A DNA stretch of 64,000 nt from positions 434,001 through 498,000 of the forward strand of contig JALSOH010000006.1 of assembly GCA_026986575.1 (NCBI GenBank), read 5' to 3'. Below, piece after piece: positions 44,169-53,551 of the stretch. Both the position numbers and the translations under genes were made by a program. Numbering within the stretch: the first letter of the stretch is position 1; each line of letters starts with the position of its first letter. A model generated the notes under the pieces. It searched no databases. It worked only from the letters and a program-made list of their open reading frames with translations, and was not told where the DNA came from. The stretch comes from Thermoproteota archaeon. GTDB taxonomy: Archaea > Korarchaeota > Korarchaeia > Korarchaeales > Korarchaeaceae.

Positions 44169-44612
44169 ATGGCGTGGTGGTACGGCTACGGCTGGTGGGG
44201 CCCTGGCTGGGGCTGGAGGAGAGGCTGGGGCAGAGGATGGGGATGGAGGAGAGGAGGCTTCGGATGGGGAGGCTGGGGATGGGGTAGAGGATGGGCTTGG
44301 TGGGTGGCTCCGCAGGTCATCTCCGCTGCGGCCTCTAGGGGATACACTTACATCGGACCCTGCAGGAGCGGCATTGGACCATGGGCATTCTACCTCTCAC
44401 CCAGCGGTCAGGTGGTCCACGCTTGGCAGATCTTCGGATCCGGGATACCGTTCCCAGCTTGGCCATGGACCTATCCGGCCACTACGACACAGCAATCCGT
44501 CACCGCTCCCGTTAGTGAGAAGGAGCAGCTGGAGAGGGAGAGGGAGTACCTGAGGCGGGAGCTACAAGAGATAGAGAGAAGGCTCAAGGAACTGGAAGGT
44601 GGTGAACAGTGA
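44169..44612 (+). CDS. Trp/Gly-rich protein with coiled-coil C-terminus
   Basis: 147 residues from ATG 44169 (preceded by GGTGATAT). Residues 1-45 are almost only Trp, Gly, Arg and Tyr (starting MAWWYGYGWWGPGWGW), with about 15 tryptophans; more Trp follow (GPWAFY, HAWQIF, PAWPWTYP), about 19 in all. The middle is a small domain (APQVISAAASRGYTYIGPCRSG) and the C-terminus a heptad-like helix EREREYLRRELQEIERRLKELE. The arrangement recalls DUF5320-type proteins found beside NifX-like genes, but with Trp dominant. It overlaps the NifX-like gene by 4 bases, so they form an operon. A function in metal or redox handling is only inferred. Confidence 0.75.
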   Translation: MAWWYGYGWWGPGWGWRRGWGRGWGWRRGGFGWGGWGWGRGWAWWVAPQVISAAASRGYTYIGPCRSGIGPWAFYLSPSGQVVHAWQIFGSGIPFPAWPWTYPATTTQQSVTAPVSEKEQLEREREYLRRELQEIERRLKELEGGEQ

Positions 44613-45070
44613 GAATAGCCGTTCCGGTGGACACCTCTGAGGGGCTGAGGTCTAGAGTCTCCTTCCTCTTCGGGAGGGCCCCCTACATAGCCATAGTGGA
44701 GAAGACTGAGGAGGGAGTGAAGGAGGTAAGTGTCGAGAGCAATCCCTACGCTCAGCTCCCTGGAGGCGCCGGACCAGCACTAGCTAACCTCCTGCGGGAA
44801 AGAGGAGTCAGCATCGTGCTGGCCAGTGATGTGGGACCCAATGCGGCCGCTACCCTGGCCAGTGCTGGGATCAGCTGGATACCGGTCCCGGCAGGAGTTA
44901 CCGTTGAGGAGGCCTTGGGATTCTTGACCTCTCAACCACAGATCTCCCCACCAGCACCACCTGCGTATCCCTTTTCAAGCAAAGAAGAGGAGATCAGGTG
45001 GCTGAAGGAGAGAAAGAAGTGGATAGAAAAGAGGCTAAGGGAGATAGAGGAGGCACTCAGCAGATCCTGA
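44609..45070 (+). CDS. NifX-like (dinitrogenase iron-molybdenum cofactor family) protein with coiled-coil tail
   Basis: 153 residues, GTG start inside the stop of the Trp-rich gene. The NifX-like domain spans about 1-110 (MRIAVPVDTSEGLRSRVSFLFGRAPYIAIVE, cited by position; GGAGPALANLLRERGVSIVLASDVGPNA). A proline-rich linker and a C-terminal coiled coil (EEEIRWLKERKKWIEKRLREIEE) follow, similar in type to the coiled coil of its partner, so the two may dimerise through these helices. Confidence 0.8.
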   Translation: MRIAVPVDTSEGLRSRVSFLFGRAPYIAIVEKTEEGVKEVSVESNPYAQLPGGAGPALANLLRERGVSIVLASDVGPNAAATLASAGISWIPVPAGVTVEEALGFLTSQPQISPPAPPAYPFSSKEEEIRWLKERKKWIEKRLREIEEALSRS

Positions 45071-45098
45071 TCTCAACTCCTCCTTTTTCGATAGCCTC

Positions 45099-45857
45099 TC
45101 AGCTTAAACCCTCACCCTCTTCCTTCTTACTCGTAATACCACTCTTAAGAGCCTCTAGGCTGTTCTTACTGTACGTATAGATTAGTACAGTGGCCACTAT
45201 TCCCAGAATCGTTCCTACTACTCCTAAATTAGGGATCAAGTCCAAGATAACTCCAGCTATGTACAGAATCCCAGCCCATTTGAAGCCAGGGTCCAAGCCC
45301 TCCACCTCAGCGAGCCTCATGATCATTATACCGAAGAGAACGCTCCCTATGATTATTAACACGGCGGCAATTATGATCAGGCCTACTAGCGCGAAAATAG
45401 CTCCGAGTACGCCCCCTAGAGCCTGAGGTCCCATCGACGCACCAGCCCCAGCCAACGAGGCTATGAGGATCAATACACCGATGATTACCACTCCTAGGCC
45501 TGCAAGGGAAATGAGTATACCAGTCCTCCCTATGCCCAGTCTGGAGGGATCGTATTCCTTCAGGTGACCGGTGGCTTTGTAGAATTTGTAGAAGGCTAAG
45601 ATCGCTAGGACCAATACTGCAATTCCCGCAACCACTATCAGGGTCAGTGCGCCTAGGAGCGCAGCCATGCTCCTCACAGGAAACGCCTTGGGACCGGCCA
45701 TTCCAGGAGTCATGAGGCTTGGCATCATGGACATGGCTATGAGCATGACTACGAACGAGAGCGCATACGCAATGAGACTGAACAGTGCCCCGGTCTTGAG
45801 GTCAGATAATCCATTAACTAGGGACTCGTTGACAGGGTAATCGAACGACATAAACAC
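45099..45857 (-). CDS. DUF996-family membrane protein
   Basis: 252 residues with about six transmembrane helices; family landmarks are the N-terminal LVNGLSDLKTGALFSLIAYAL, the loop FYKFYKATGHLKEYDPSRLGIGRTG and the C-terminal SKNSLEALKSG. ATG 45857 or 45851. Function of the family is unknown. A second, frameshifted member lies at 53552. Confidence 0.75.
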   Translation of the reverse strand: MFMSFDYPVNESLVNGLSDLKTGALFSLIAYALSFVVMLIAMSMMPSLMTPGMAGPKAFPVRSMAALLGALTLIVVAGIAVLVLAILAFYKFYKATGHLKEYDPSRLGIGRTGILISLAGLGVVIIGVLILIASLAGAGASMGPQALGGVLGAIFALVGLIIIAAVLIIIGSVLFGIMIMRLAEVEGLDPGFKWAGILYIAGVILDLIPNLGVVGTILGIVATVLIYTYSKNSLEALKSGITSKKEEGEGLS

Positions 45858-45948
45858 CCCGTTTATGGTACGGACAATGCATTTATCCGTTGCTCCCTAG
45901 GCCGGGAGACATGTTTATGGTTTTCATTCAACGGGGAACCTCGGTGAT

Positions 45949-46725
45949 ATGATGAGACTGAAGGTGGCCACCTACAACGTCAACTCCATAAGGTCCAGGT
46001 TGCATATCATCGTACCGTGGCTGGAGGAAAACGAACCTGACCTGCTCTGCATGCAGGAAACTAAGGTGGACGACACCAAGTTTCCCGTGAAGGCCTTCGA
46101 GGACATAGGGTACAGGGTGGTTTTCCATGGAACTGGCAGATATAACGGGGTGGCCATCGCTTCCAAGGAGGAGCTGAAGGATGTTAGATTCGGTCTATTC
46201 GGCAGGGATCCAGACAGGCTGGTCAGGGGCGTCTACAGGGGAATACATGTTGTGAACACCTACGTGCCTCAGGGTTACAAGATAGACAGCCCGCGCTATC
46301 ATTACAAGCTCCAGTGGCTCAGGGACCTGAGGAGGCTCTTTGAGGAGGAGTACGATCCCGAATGGATGATCCTCTGGTGCGGCGATATGAATGTCGCCCC
46401 TGAGGAGATAGATGTGCACAACCCAAAGAGGCTGAAGAACCACGTGGACTTCCACATAGAGGCGAGAAGGGCTTTCAAGGAAGTGGTGGAGTGGGGTTTC
46501 GTGGATGTGTTCAGGAAGCATCACCCCGATGAGCCTCATCAGTACACCTTCTACGATTACAGGGTTCCCAAGGCGATAGAGAGGAAGCTCGGATGGAGAG
46601 TCGATCATATCATGGCCACGAAGCCGTTGGCCGACAGGTCGGTGGACAGCTACATTGACATGAAGCCTAGGCTAGCGGAGAAGCCCTCCGATCACACGAT
46701 ACTTGTGGCTGAGTTCGAGATCTGA
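45949..46725 (+). CDS. xth: Exodeoxyribonuclease III / AP endonuclease
   Basis: About 258 residues (ATG 45949 or 45952; GGTGAT precedes). Motifs: VATYNVNSIRSRL, DLLCMQETKV (metal Glu), ILWCGDMNVAP (Asp/Asn), RVDHIMATK and the terminal PSDHTILVAEFE (catalytic Asp-His). It cleaves DNA at abasic sites during base excision repair. All motifs intact. Confidence 0.95.
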   Translation: MMRLKVATYNVNSIRSRLHIIVPWLEENEPDLLCMQETKVDDTKFPVKAFEDIGYRVVFHGTGRYNGVAIASKEELKDVRFGLFGRDPDRLVRGVYRGIHVVNTYVPQGYKIDSPRYHYKLQWLRDLRRLFEEEYDPEWMILWCGDMNVAPEEIDVHNPKRLKNHVDFHIEARRAFKEVVEWGFVDVFRKHHPDEPHQYTFYDYRVPKAIERKLGWRVDHIMATKPLADRSVDSYIDMKPRLAEKPSDHTILVAEFEI

Positions 46726-46823
46726 TTCTACCTAAAGATTCAAGCTAGGCGCCGAGCTGACTCTAATTTTATCTAACCTCAGATGACCCCAACTTTATTC
46801 GATTTAAACTCAAATGAAATAGA

Positions 46824-47771
46824 TCAGATCAGGGGCGCAACCTTCCTTCCCGCCACGCCGACCCCGTAAATTATCTTACTGCCTTCATTGAAAGCGAAGG
46901 ACATGGTTGGAGTATTGTACGCCAGCCCCACGTTTCCTCGAGAATCTATGAGTATTAGACCGGCTCCTCCCCCGACCCTCTTCTCCATGATCTCGATGGC
47001 CCTCTTGGCAGCGCTGGCTGGATCAGTCGCTTGGGAGACAAGATCCAGCGCGGTCTTAGACAGGACAACCCTCATTATAGACTCCCCAAGTCCCGTCGCG
47101 CTAGCCCCTCCCAGCGTGTTGTCAGCGTAGGCACCGCTACCAACCAGAGGGGTATCGCCCACTCTCCCGGGCATCTTCAGGGGCGTTCCTCCTGTGGAAG
47201 TGGCTGCAGCTAAGTTTCCATCCTCGTCTATTGCCACCGCTCCAACCGTCGAGTACATGAATTCCTTGGAGGGGTTCACCTTTCCCGCCCTCATTTCCTC
47301 CCACTCTCTCTTACGCCTCTCCGTCAGGAAGTATGAGGGATCGGCCAGCTCGATGCCCATGACCTCGGCCAGCCTGTCCGCCCACTCGCCCGCGAACATG
47401 TTGTGATCCGTCCTCTCCATCACGGCTCTGGCCAGCCTGACGGGATTCTTAACCCTCCTCACAGCTGCCACGGCACCCATTGAGAGGGAGGAACCGTCGA
47501 TCACAATGGCATCCATCTCGATGAACCCCTTGCTATTAAGGACAGACCCCCTGCCCGCGTTGAAGGTGGGATCATCCTCCATGTACGCCACGGCCTCGAC
47601 AACCGCGTCAAGAGCGCTTCCCCCACCCCTCAAGATCTCTAACCCTATATTTACCGCTTTCATGACACCCTCTGCATATAGAGGAGCCTTATCTTCAGGT
47701 ATCTTACCAGCTCCGCCATGGACGATGACCCTGAAAGGCTCACCTGTCCTGGGAGAAAGGAGCTGCTCCAC
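46824..47771 (-). CDS. Isoaspartyl peptidase / plant-type L-asparaginase (Ntn hydrolase)
   Basis: 315 residues, GTG start. The autoproteolytic nucleophile is Thr175 in FMYSTVGAVAIDEDGNLAAATSTGG (residues 171-195); VHGGAGKI opens the fold and GSGAYADNT and GLGE line the pocket. It should mature into two chains and hydrolyse isoaspartyl dipeptides or asparagine. A TATA-like TTTATAAG (about 47804-47811) precedes it. Confidence 0.92.
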   Translation of the reverse strand: MEQLLSPRTGEPFRVIVHGGAGKIPEDKAPLYAEGVMKAVNIGLEILRGGGSALDAVVEAVAYMEDDPTFNAGRGSVLNSKGFIEMDAIVIDGSSLSMGAVAAVRRVKNPVRLARAVMERTDHNMFAGEWADRLAEVMGIELADPSYFLTERRKREWEEMRAGKVNPSKEFMYSTVGAVAIDEDGNLAAATSTGGTPLKMPGRVGDTPLVGSGAYADNTLGGASATGLGESIMRVVLSKTALDLVSQATDPASAAKRAIEIMEKRVGGGAGLILIDSRGNVGLAYNTPTMSFAFNEGSKIIYGVGVAGRKVAPLI

Positions 47772-48053
47772 TTTTCCACCTAGGTCATTAATCCACGAGA
47801 TCTTATAAATAATCTGTCTAATTAAAAATTTTCCTTATTAATTCATGCGAATATTGACGCAGAACTCTTAATATATTTCATTGAATTGACCATACAACAA
47901 CGCTTTTTCTATGCAATTCTACCTGCACAGACAAGGGGAAGAGTCTCTCTGCCAACTTCTGGAATCCGAATAAGTTTCTTTTCCGATAGAGCTTATATTT
48001 TAGTTGCTTCAAAGAAAATGAGGCCTTAAGGGGCCCGAGAGAGGTGTCATGGG
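47772..48053. promoter_or_regulatory. Divergent promoter region, asparaginase / liv operon
   Basis: 282 bases, AT-rich at the left. The liv promoter has CTTATATTT (47992-48000) with a predicted start near 48020. The 5' leader of about 35 bases ends with GAGAGGTGTC as ribosome site. No attenuator-like structure was seen. Confidence 0.4.
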
Positions 48054-49271
48054 ATGAATACGAGGAACCTAGTGATAGGAATAGTAGTGGTGATAGTGGT
48101 CATAGTGGCTGCCTATTTTGCCCTACAGGGCGGTGCTGGCGCTCAGGAGATCAAGGTAGGGGCCCTATACAACATAGGAGGCTTCATGGGATCCATAGAT
48201 GCTCCGGCCGCCAACGGAGTGAAGTTGGCGGTCAAACAGATAAACGAGGCCGGTGGGATCAATGGGAAGAAGATAAAACTCATCCTGATAGATACTAAGT
48301 CTGACCAGACCGAAACGGCTGCAGCTGCCAAGAGACTCGTGCAGGAAGGAGTCGTCGCCATGGTAGGCTACGGGGACACCAACTTCGCCAGAATAGCAGG
48401 GGAGATAGCTCAAGCTAATAAGATACCTTTCATCACAAGCGGTGCCACCCATCCTCTATTGCCTAAATGGGTAGGCGATTACATGTTCCTAGCTCCTTTC
48501 GGAGACAATGTGCAAGCATCTGCTGTCGCTGAATATGCAGCGAAGAAATTGGGTTACAAGAAGGTCGTCGTATGGGTTGATGTGGAGATGGACTTCAGCA
48601 GGGCCGTCTGCACGTATTTCGTAGACGCGTTCAAGCACTACACCGGTGACCCCAACTCTATAGTCTATATAGATACCTTCCATACAAACGATAAGGACTT
48701 CTCAGCTCAGATAGCTAGGCTGAAGGACAAGATGAAGTCCGAGAAGATCGATGCAATCTATATAGGCGCCACCCCTGGTAACGTTGGGCTTATAATAAAG
48801 CAGATAAGGGACGCTGGGATAAATCTCCCCATTTTAGGAGAAGACGGCTTTGATACTCCGGAAATGGTGAAAGTGGCTGGTAAGGCGGCTGAGGGGACTA
48901 TATTCTCCACCCATGTCTCACTCGATGTGCCACCCAATGACAGAGTGAAGAAATTCATAGAGGACTATCAGAAAGAATACGGTAGAAAACCGGAGAATGC
49001 CTTCGCGGCACTAGGATACGATGCGATGATGGTGCTCGCCGAAGCGATAAAGAAAGCCGGTAGTACTGATCCTACCGCAATAAAGAATGCCTTAGAGAGG
49101 ATAAAGAACTTCCCTGCGGTCACGGGTACAATAAACTACTCACCTCAGAACCACGTTCCACAGAAGGCGGTTTCTATAATCCAAGTTAAGAATGGAAAGT
49201 TCGTGACCTTAGAGCAGCTGATACCTGATTACATGCCTCCAGCTGAGCTGGCCCTGAACCCGATACCTTAA
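48054..49271 (+). CDS. livJ: Branched-chain amino acid/amide ABC transporter substrate-binding protein
   Basis: 405 residues. An N-terminal signal-anchor (LVIGIVVVIVVIVAAYFAL) is followed by a type I periplasmic binding protein fold: EIKVGALYNIGGFMGSIDAPAANGVKLAVKQINEAGGINGKKIKL (cited by position 33-77), then DTKSDQTETAAAAKRLVQEG. There is no lipobox cysteine, so it is probably held by the N-terminal helix. It opens the livJGFHM operon. Ligand is unknown; a creatininase-family gene at the end of the run suggests amide-type compounds. Confidence 0.9.
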   Translation: MNTRNLVIGIVVVIVVIVAAYFALQGGAGAQEIKVGALYNIGGFMGSIDAPAANGVKLAVKQINEAGGINGKKIKLILIDTKSDQTETAAAAKRLVQEGVVAMVGYGDTNFARIAGEIAQANKIPFITSGATHPLLPKWVGDYMFLAPFGDNVQASAVAEYAAKKLGYKKVVVWVDVEMDFSRAVCTYFVDAFKHYTGDPNSIVYIDTFHTNDKDFSAQIARLKDKMKSEKIDAIYIGATPGNVGLIIKQIRDAGINLPILGEDGFDTPEMVKVAGKAAEGTIFSTHVSLDVPPNDRVKKFIEDYQKEYGRKPENAFAALGYDAMMVLAEAIKKAGSTDPTAIKNALERIKNFPAVTGTINYSPQNHVPQKAVSIIQVKNGKFVTLEQLIPDYMPPAELALNPIP

Positions 49272-49305
49272 ACCCCCTAATCCACCTTTTTTACAGGGTG
49301 ATTTC

Positions 49306-50067
49306 TTGTCCCTCTTGGAAGTCAGGGGACTGACAAAGAGGTTCGGTGGACTCTTGGCCGTGGACGATTATCGGTTAGACCTCCCTAAGGGGGAGATTTA
49401 CGGCCTGATAGGCCCCAACGGTGCCGGGAAGACCACGGTGTTCAACCTCATCACCGGATACATAAGGCCGGATGGAGGCTCGGTCAGGTTCGAGGGCAGG
49501 GACATAACGGGCCTGCCACCGAATAGGGTGTCGGAGCTGGGCATTGCTAGGACCTTCCAGAACCTGCGCATATTCAGGAGGCTCACGGTCATGGAGAACC
49601 TCCTGATAGGGAGGCACAAGTCCTACTCCTACTCCCTACTGGACACCGTGTTCATGAATTCTAGGTACGCAGGAGAGGAGATGGATGGGGAGCGTGAGGT
49701 CCGTGAGGTCATGAGGGAACTAGGCATTCACGAGTACGCGGATAGGCTCGCGGGGGAGCTCCCCTACGGGATACAGCGACTTGTAGAGATAGGGAGAAGC
49801 CTCCTCACCAAGCCGAAACTCCTCATGCTGGACGAGCCCACAGCTGGAATGAATCCTAAAGAGGCGGAGGAGCTTATATCCAAGGTCAGGGAGATAAAAG
49901 AGAGCTTCGACCTCACGGTTCTCATCGTCGAACACAGAATGAAGGTGATCCAGGGACTCTGCAACTGGGTGCAGGTGCTCGATCATGGAAGGATAATCGC
50001 TGAGGGGACCTACGACGAGGTCGTCAGCAATCCCAAGGTGATAGAGGTGTATCTGGGAGGGACCTGA
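49306..50067 (+). CDS. livG: Branched-chain amino acid ABC transporter ATP-binding protein LivG
   Basis: 253 residues from TTG 49306 (GGTGAT 6 bases upstream). Walker A GPNGAGKTT, LivG-type insertion GIARTFQNLRIFRRLTVMENLLIG, signature-like LPYGIQRLVEIGRSL, Walker B LLMLDEPTAGMNP. The SGGxQ signature is replaced by PYGIQRL, common in this group. Confidence 0.92.
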   Translation: MSLLEVRGLTKRFGGLLAVDDYRLDLPKGEIYGLIGPNGAGKTTVFNLITGYIRPDGGSVRFEGRDITGLPPNRVSELGIARTFQNLRIFRRLTVMENLLIGRHKSYSYSLLDTVFMNSRYAGEEMDGEREVREVMRELGIHEYADRLAGELPYGIQRLVEIGRSLLTKPKLLMLDEPTAGMNPKEAEELISKVREIKESFDLTVLIVEHRMKVIQGLCNWVQVLDHGRIIAEGTYDEVVSNPKVIEVYLGGT

Positions 50068-50778
50068 ATGGCCCTCTTGGATGTTAAGGATTTATTCGTG
50101 AGTTACGGTCCTTTGGTAGCTGTTCAGGGTATAAGCTTTCAGGTGAGAAAGGGTCAGGTCGTGAGCCTGCTCGGGAGCAACGGAGCCGGTAAGACAACCA
50201 CTCTCAGGGCTATCTCCGGTACCATAACTCTTGTGGGAGGGAAAGTGACGGGAGGCAGCATATCCTTCGAAGGCCAAGAGATAACCAAGGTATCGCCTCA
50301 CAGGAGGGTGAGGATGGGCATCTCCCTAGTCCCGGAGGGTAGGAAGATATTCCACAGGCTCACGGTCTACGAGAATCTCGTGGTAGGTGGCTACACGGTA
50401 AAGGACTTGGAGGACAGGTTGGAGTTCGTTTACCAGCTCTTCCCCATCCTGAAGGAGAGAAGGAATCAGATAGCTGGCTCCCTGAGCGGGGGAGAGCAGC
50501 AGATGCTCGCCATAGCTAGGGGGCTGATGAGCAACCCCAAGCTCCTGCTGCTGGACGAACCATCACTGGGATTGGCTCCTCGAGTAGTAGATATCCTCTA
50601 CGATGCGATCTCCAAGATAAATGAGGAGAGAACGACGGTGCTAGTGGTGGAGCAGCATGTCAAGAAGGCGCTCACTCACTCACACTACATCTACGTGATC
50701 CAGACTGGCAGGATAATAGCGAGTGGGGAGCCCGAGGAGGTCCTCTCCATGGACATGGTGAAGGCATATCTAGGGTGA
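50068..50778 (+). CDS. livF: Branched-chain amino acid ABC transporter ATP-binding protein LivF
   Basis: 236 residues, starting at the base after the livG stop. Walker A GSNGAGKTT, PEGRKIFHRLTVYENLVVGGY, signature LSGGEQQMLAIARGLM, Walker B LLLLDEPSLGLAP. It should form the ATPase heterodimer with LivG. Confidence 0.94.
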   Translation: MALLDVKDLFVSYGPLVAVQGISFQVRKGQVVSLLGSNGAGKTTTLRAISGTITLVGGKVTGGSISFEGQEITKVSPHRRVRMGISLVPEGRKIFHRLTVYENLVVGGYTVKDLEDRLEFVYQLFPILKERRNQIAGSLSGGEQQMLAIARGLMSNPKLLLLDEPSLGLAPRVVDILYDAISKINEERTTVLVVEQHVKKALTHSHYIYVIQTGRIIASGEPEEVLSMDMVKAYLG

Positions 50779-50782
50779 TATA

Positions 50783-51676
50783 ATGGTCAGCGCAACCTAC
50801 ATTCTGGACCTGTTCGTAGGGAGCTTCGTCCTCGGGAGCATGTACGCCCTCCTCGCGATAGGTATGAGCATAATATACGGGATCCTCAGGCTCATCAACT
50901 TCGCCCACGGAGCGATGCTGATGGTCGGCGCCTACTTCTACATCATGTTCTTGGCCATGGGACTTGATCCGATAACTTCACTGCCTCTCTCGATGGCGCT
51001 GGGAGCCGTCTTGGGCGTGGCCATAGATTTCTTCGCCTACAGGCCCCTGAGGGGAGGACCGGAGCTATCCATGCTGATCACCTCGCTTGGGGTCTACATA
51101 TTCTTGGAGAACCTAGTGAGGATCATCGCAACCCCGCAGCCCAGAGTGTTCCCATTGCCCGAATTCCTGAAAGGGGTTTACAGGTACGGGGACTTCTCCG
51201 TGAGGGTCATAGAGATCTTCACCATAATCTCCACGCTCGTCCTGTTCGCCGCCTTAGTTCTCTTCTTCACTAAGACGAAGGTGGGCATAGCCATGAGGGC
51301 CACTGCCGATGACTTGGAGGCGAGCGTACTCATGGGCATCGACGCGAACCGAATCATAATGATCGCTTTCGCCCTCGCCTCAATGGTCGCTGCACTGACC
51401 GGCTTCCTGTGGGGAGGTATGTACGGCCAAGTCGATCCCACCACGGGCTTCATGCCCGGCGTGAAGGCCTTCATAGCTGCCGTCGTCGGGGGCATAGGCA
51501 GCCTGACGGGCTCCGTGCTGGGAGGCTACATCTTGGGCTACGCTGAGATATACTCAGTGGGCCTCCTTCCACCCGAGTACTCTGGGCTCAGGGACGGCAT
51601 CTCATTCCTGATCCTCATAATAATACTCCTGATCAGGCCCTACGGCCTCTTCGGCAGGGAGGTGGAGCGCGTATGA
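50783..51676 (+). CDS. livH: Branched-chain amino acid ABC transporter permease LivH
   Basis: 297 residues, about eight helices. Family motifs: YALLAIGMSIIYGILRLINFAHGA near the N-terminus and VGIAMRATADDLEASVLMGID with the coupling-helix region, then AAVVGGIGSLTGSVLGGYILG. The stop overlaps the livM start by 4 bases. Confidence 0.93.
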   Translation: MVSATYILDLFVGSFVLGSMYALLAIGMSIIYGILRLINFAHGAMLMVGAYFYIMFLAMGLDPITSLPLSMALGAVLGVAIDFFAYRPLRGGPELSMLITSLGVYIFLENLVRIIATPQPRVFPLPEFLKGVYRYGDFSVRVIEIFTIISTLVLFAALVLFFTKTKVGIAMRATADDLEASVLMGIDANRIIMIAFALASMVAALTGFLWGGMYGQVDPTTGFMPGVKAFIAAVVGGIGSLTGSVLGGYILGYAEIYSVGLLPPEYSGLRDGISFLILIIILLIRPYGLFGREVERV

Positions 51677-52677
51677 GGGATGCTAAGAGGATGCTGTTGA
51701 CTACCTTGGTTGGCGCCGCCTTCCTGCTGCTTATCGACAACTTCGCCTCAGGTTACCATAAGTACCTGATAGAGCTCATGGGGATATACGCTATCCTCAC
51801 AGTGAGCTTGGGCCTGACTAACGGCTTCACCGATGTGTTCAGCCTAGGGCATGTGGGCTTCATGGCCGTCGGGGCGTACACGGCTGCGCTACTGACCTTC
51901 CCTCTGGAGAAGAGACCCAGCTACTTTCCAGAGCTTCCAGACATATTGAAAGGCGCTTATCTACCCTATCCGGCAGCTCTCATAGTCGGAGGACTCTTGG
52001 CCGCGGCGATTGCCCTCGTCATAGGCTTCCCCGTCCTCAGGCTGAGGGGTCACTACTTGGCCGTCGCAACTCTGGGCTTCATGGCAGTCGTGTACTCCCT
52101 CCTCCTGAACCTAGAGCCCATTACTAGAGGGGCATTGGGGATAAGCGGCATTCCCGAGTACACTAACATCTGGTGGATCTACCTCTGGCTGGGCATCACC
52201 ATCTACGTGACATGGAGGATAGTCGACTCCTACCACGGAAGGGCCATGATAGCCATCAGGGAGGACAGCACTGCCGCCCAGAGCCTCGGGATAGACACGT
52301 TCAGGTACAGGCTGATGGCCTTCGTGATAGGCGCCTTCTTCGCTGGGGTCGCTGGGGGCCTATACGCTCATCTGATCACTTTGATAGATCCTAGGGCCTT
52401 CTCCTTCGTCCTCACCTTCAACGTAATAATAATGCTCATTGTCGGTGGCATGTACACTATATCGGGAGCATGGCTTGGTGCGGTTCTCTTCACGGTTCTC
52501 ATGCAGGTATTGAAGCCCGTGGAGGAGTCTACAGGCCTTTACGGTCTCGTCGAATTGATCTTCTCAGCCCTTCTAGTTGCCATTATGATATACAAACCCA
52601 GAGGTATACTGGAGGAAGAGCTGCCTGCTGTGGTCAGGAGATGGCTTAAGGCCGGTGAGGAGTCTAAACGATCTTAA
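51673..52677 (+). CDS. livM: Branched-chain amino acid ABC transporter permease LivM
   Basis: 334 residues, about nine helices. VSLGLTNGFTDVFSLGHVGFMAVGAYTAALL and FPVLRLRGHYLAVATLGF (cited in part) are LivM landmarks, followed by GRAMIAIREDSTAAQSLGID as the coupling region. Last transporter gene; the creatininase gene follows after 81 bases. Confidence 0.93.
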   Translation: MRDAKRMLLTTLVGAAFLLLIDNFASGYHKYLIELMGIYAILTVSLGLTNGFTDVFSLGHVGFMAVGAYTAALLTFPLEKRPSYFPELPDILKGAYLPYPAALIVGGLLAAAIALVIGFPVLRLRGHYLAVATLGFMAVVYSLLLNLEPITRGALGISGIPEYTNIWWIYLWLGITIYVTWRIVDSYHGRAMIAIREDSTAAQSLGIDTFRYRLMAFVIGAFFAGVAGGLYAHLITLIDPRAFSFVLTFNVIIMLIVGGMYTISGAWLGAVLFTVLMQVLKPVEESTGLYGLVELIFSALLVAIMIYKPRGILEEELPAVVRRWLKAGEESKRS

Positions 52678-52758
52678 ACTTTTTCCTATTTACTCTGATG
52701 GTCGGATGGCAAAGGTTATACTTTTCTCATGGATACCTAGATCACATAGGTGATATCT

Positions 52759-53523
52759 ATGGGGATAATTCTCGACAAGGATGTGAACCTCCTTTTCCTA
52801 AACGGGAAGAAGTTCAGGGAAGGTAATTATGACAAAGCCCTCATCCCTGTTGGCAGCTGTGAGAACCACGGAGATCACCTTCCATTCGGCTCGGACACAA
52901 TAGTTTCCACAAAGATAGCCGAGGAGGTAGCTAAGAGAGTTAAGGGGGCCTTCGTTGTTCCTCCTCTTCCCTACGGGATGAGCGAACATTACGCGATGTT
53001 CCCCATAGCAGTGTCCCTCAAACCCGAGACCGTCATAGCGGTCCTCAGGGACGTGTTCGAGAGCCTTTACAAGCACGGGATCAGAAAGTTCCTCGTCATC
53101 AACGGGCACGATGGCAACATCGAGCCAATAGAGATAGCTGCCAGGCAGTTCAAGGTGCAGCACAAGGACGCTAAAATTGCTGTCCTCGACGCTTGGTGGG
53201 TTACTGCCGGCAAGCTCCTGCCTCCAGATACCTTCGAGGTGTGGGAGGGACTCGGGCACGCCGGTGAGGGAGAGACCTCCATAAACTTGGCCATAGCTCC
53301 AGAGCTGGTGGACATGGAAGCCGCGAAGGGCGTGGTCCCGAAGCTTCCCGAGCACATAAAGATAGTCTGGACCTTCGACGAGCTCACGCCATATGGAGCG
53401 ACCGGCGATCCCACCAAGGCAACCAAGGAGAAGGGGGAGAAGATGCTGAACGCCATCGTGGACTTCCTCGTGAAGTTCATAGAGGAGATGGACGCCAAGA
53501 ACTGGGAGTACAAGCAGTACTGA
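52759..53523 (+). CDS. Creatininase-family amidohydrolase
   Basis: About 254 residues from ATG 52759 (AGGTGATATCT upstream; GTG 52750 less likely). Metal ligands are recognisable: Glu35 and His37 in GSCENHGDHLPFGSD with Asp46, His in VINGHDGNIEP, and Glu in GHAGEGETS. The family includes creatinine amidohydrolase and pterin or riboflavin-pathway formamide hydrolases (ArfB, MptD-like relatives). Its place after the amide/amino-acid ABC operon suggests an imported cyclic amide, but a biosynthetic role is equally open. Confidence 0.85.
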   Translation: MGIILDKDVNLLFLNGKKFREGNYDKALIPVGSCENHGDHLPFGSDTIVSTKIAEEVAKRVKGAFVVPPLPYGMSEHYAMFPIAVSLKPETVIAVLRDVFESLYKHGIRKFLVINGHDGNIEPIEIAARQFKVQHKDAKIAVLDAWWVTAGKLLPPDTFEVWEGLGHAGEGETSINLAIAPELVDMEAAKGVVPKLPEHIKIVWTFDELTPYGATGDPTKATKEKGEKMLNAIVDFLVKFIEEMDAKNWEYKQY

Positions 53524-53551
53524 TTACCTCAACGCTCATTTCCTTCTCTTT

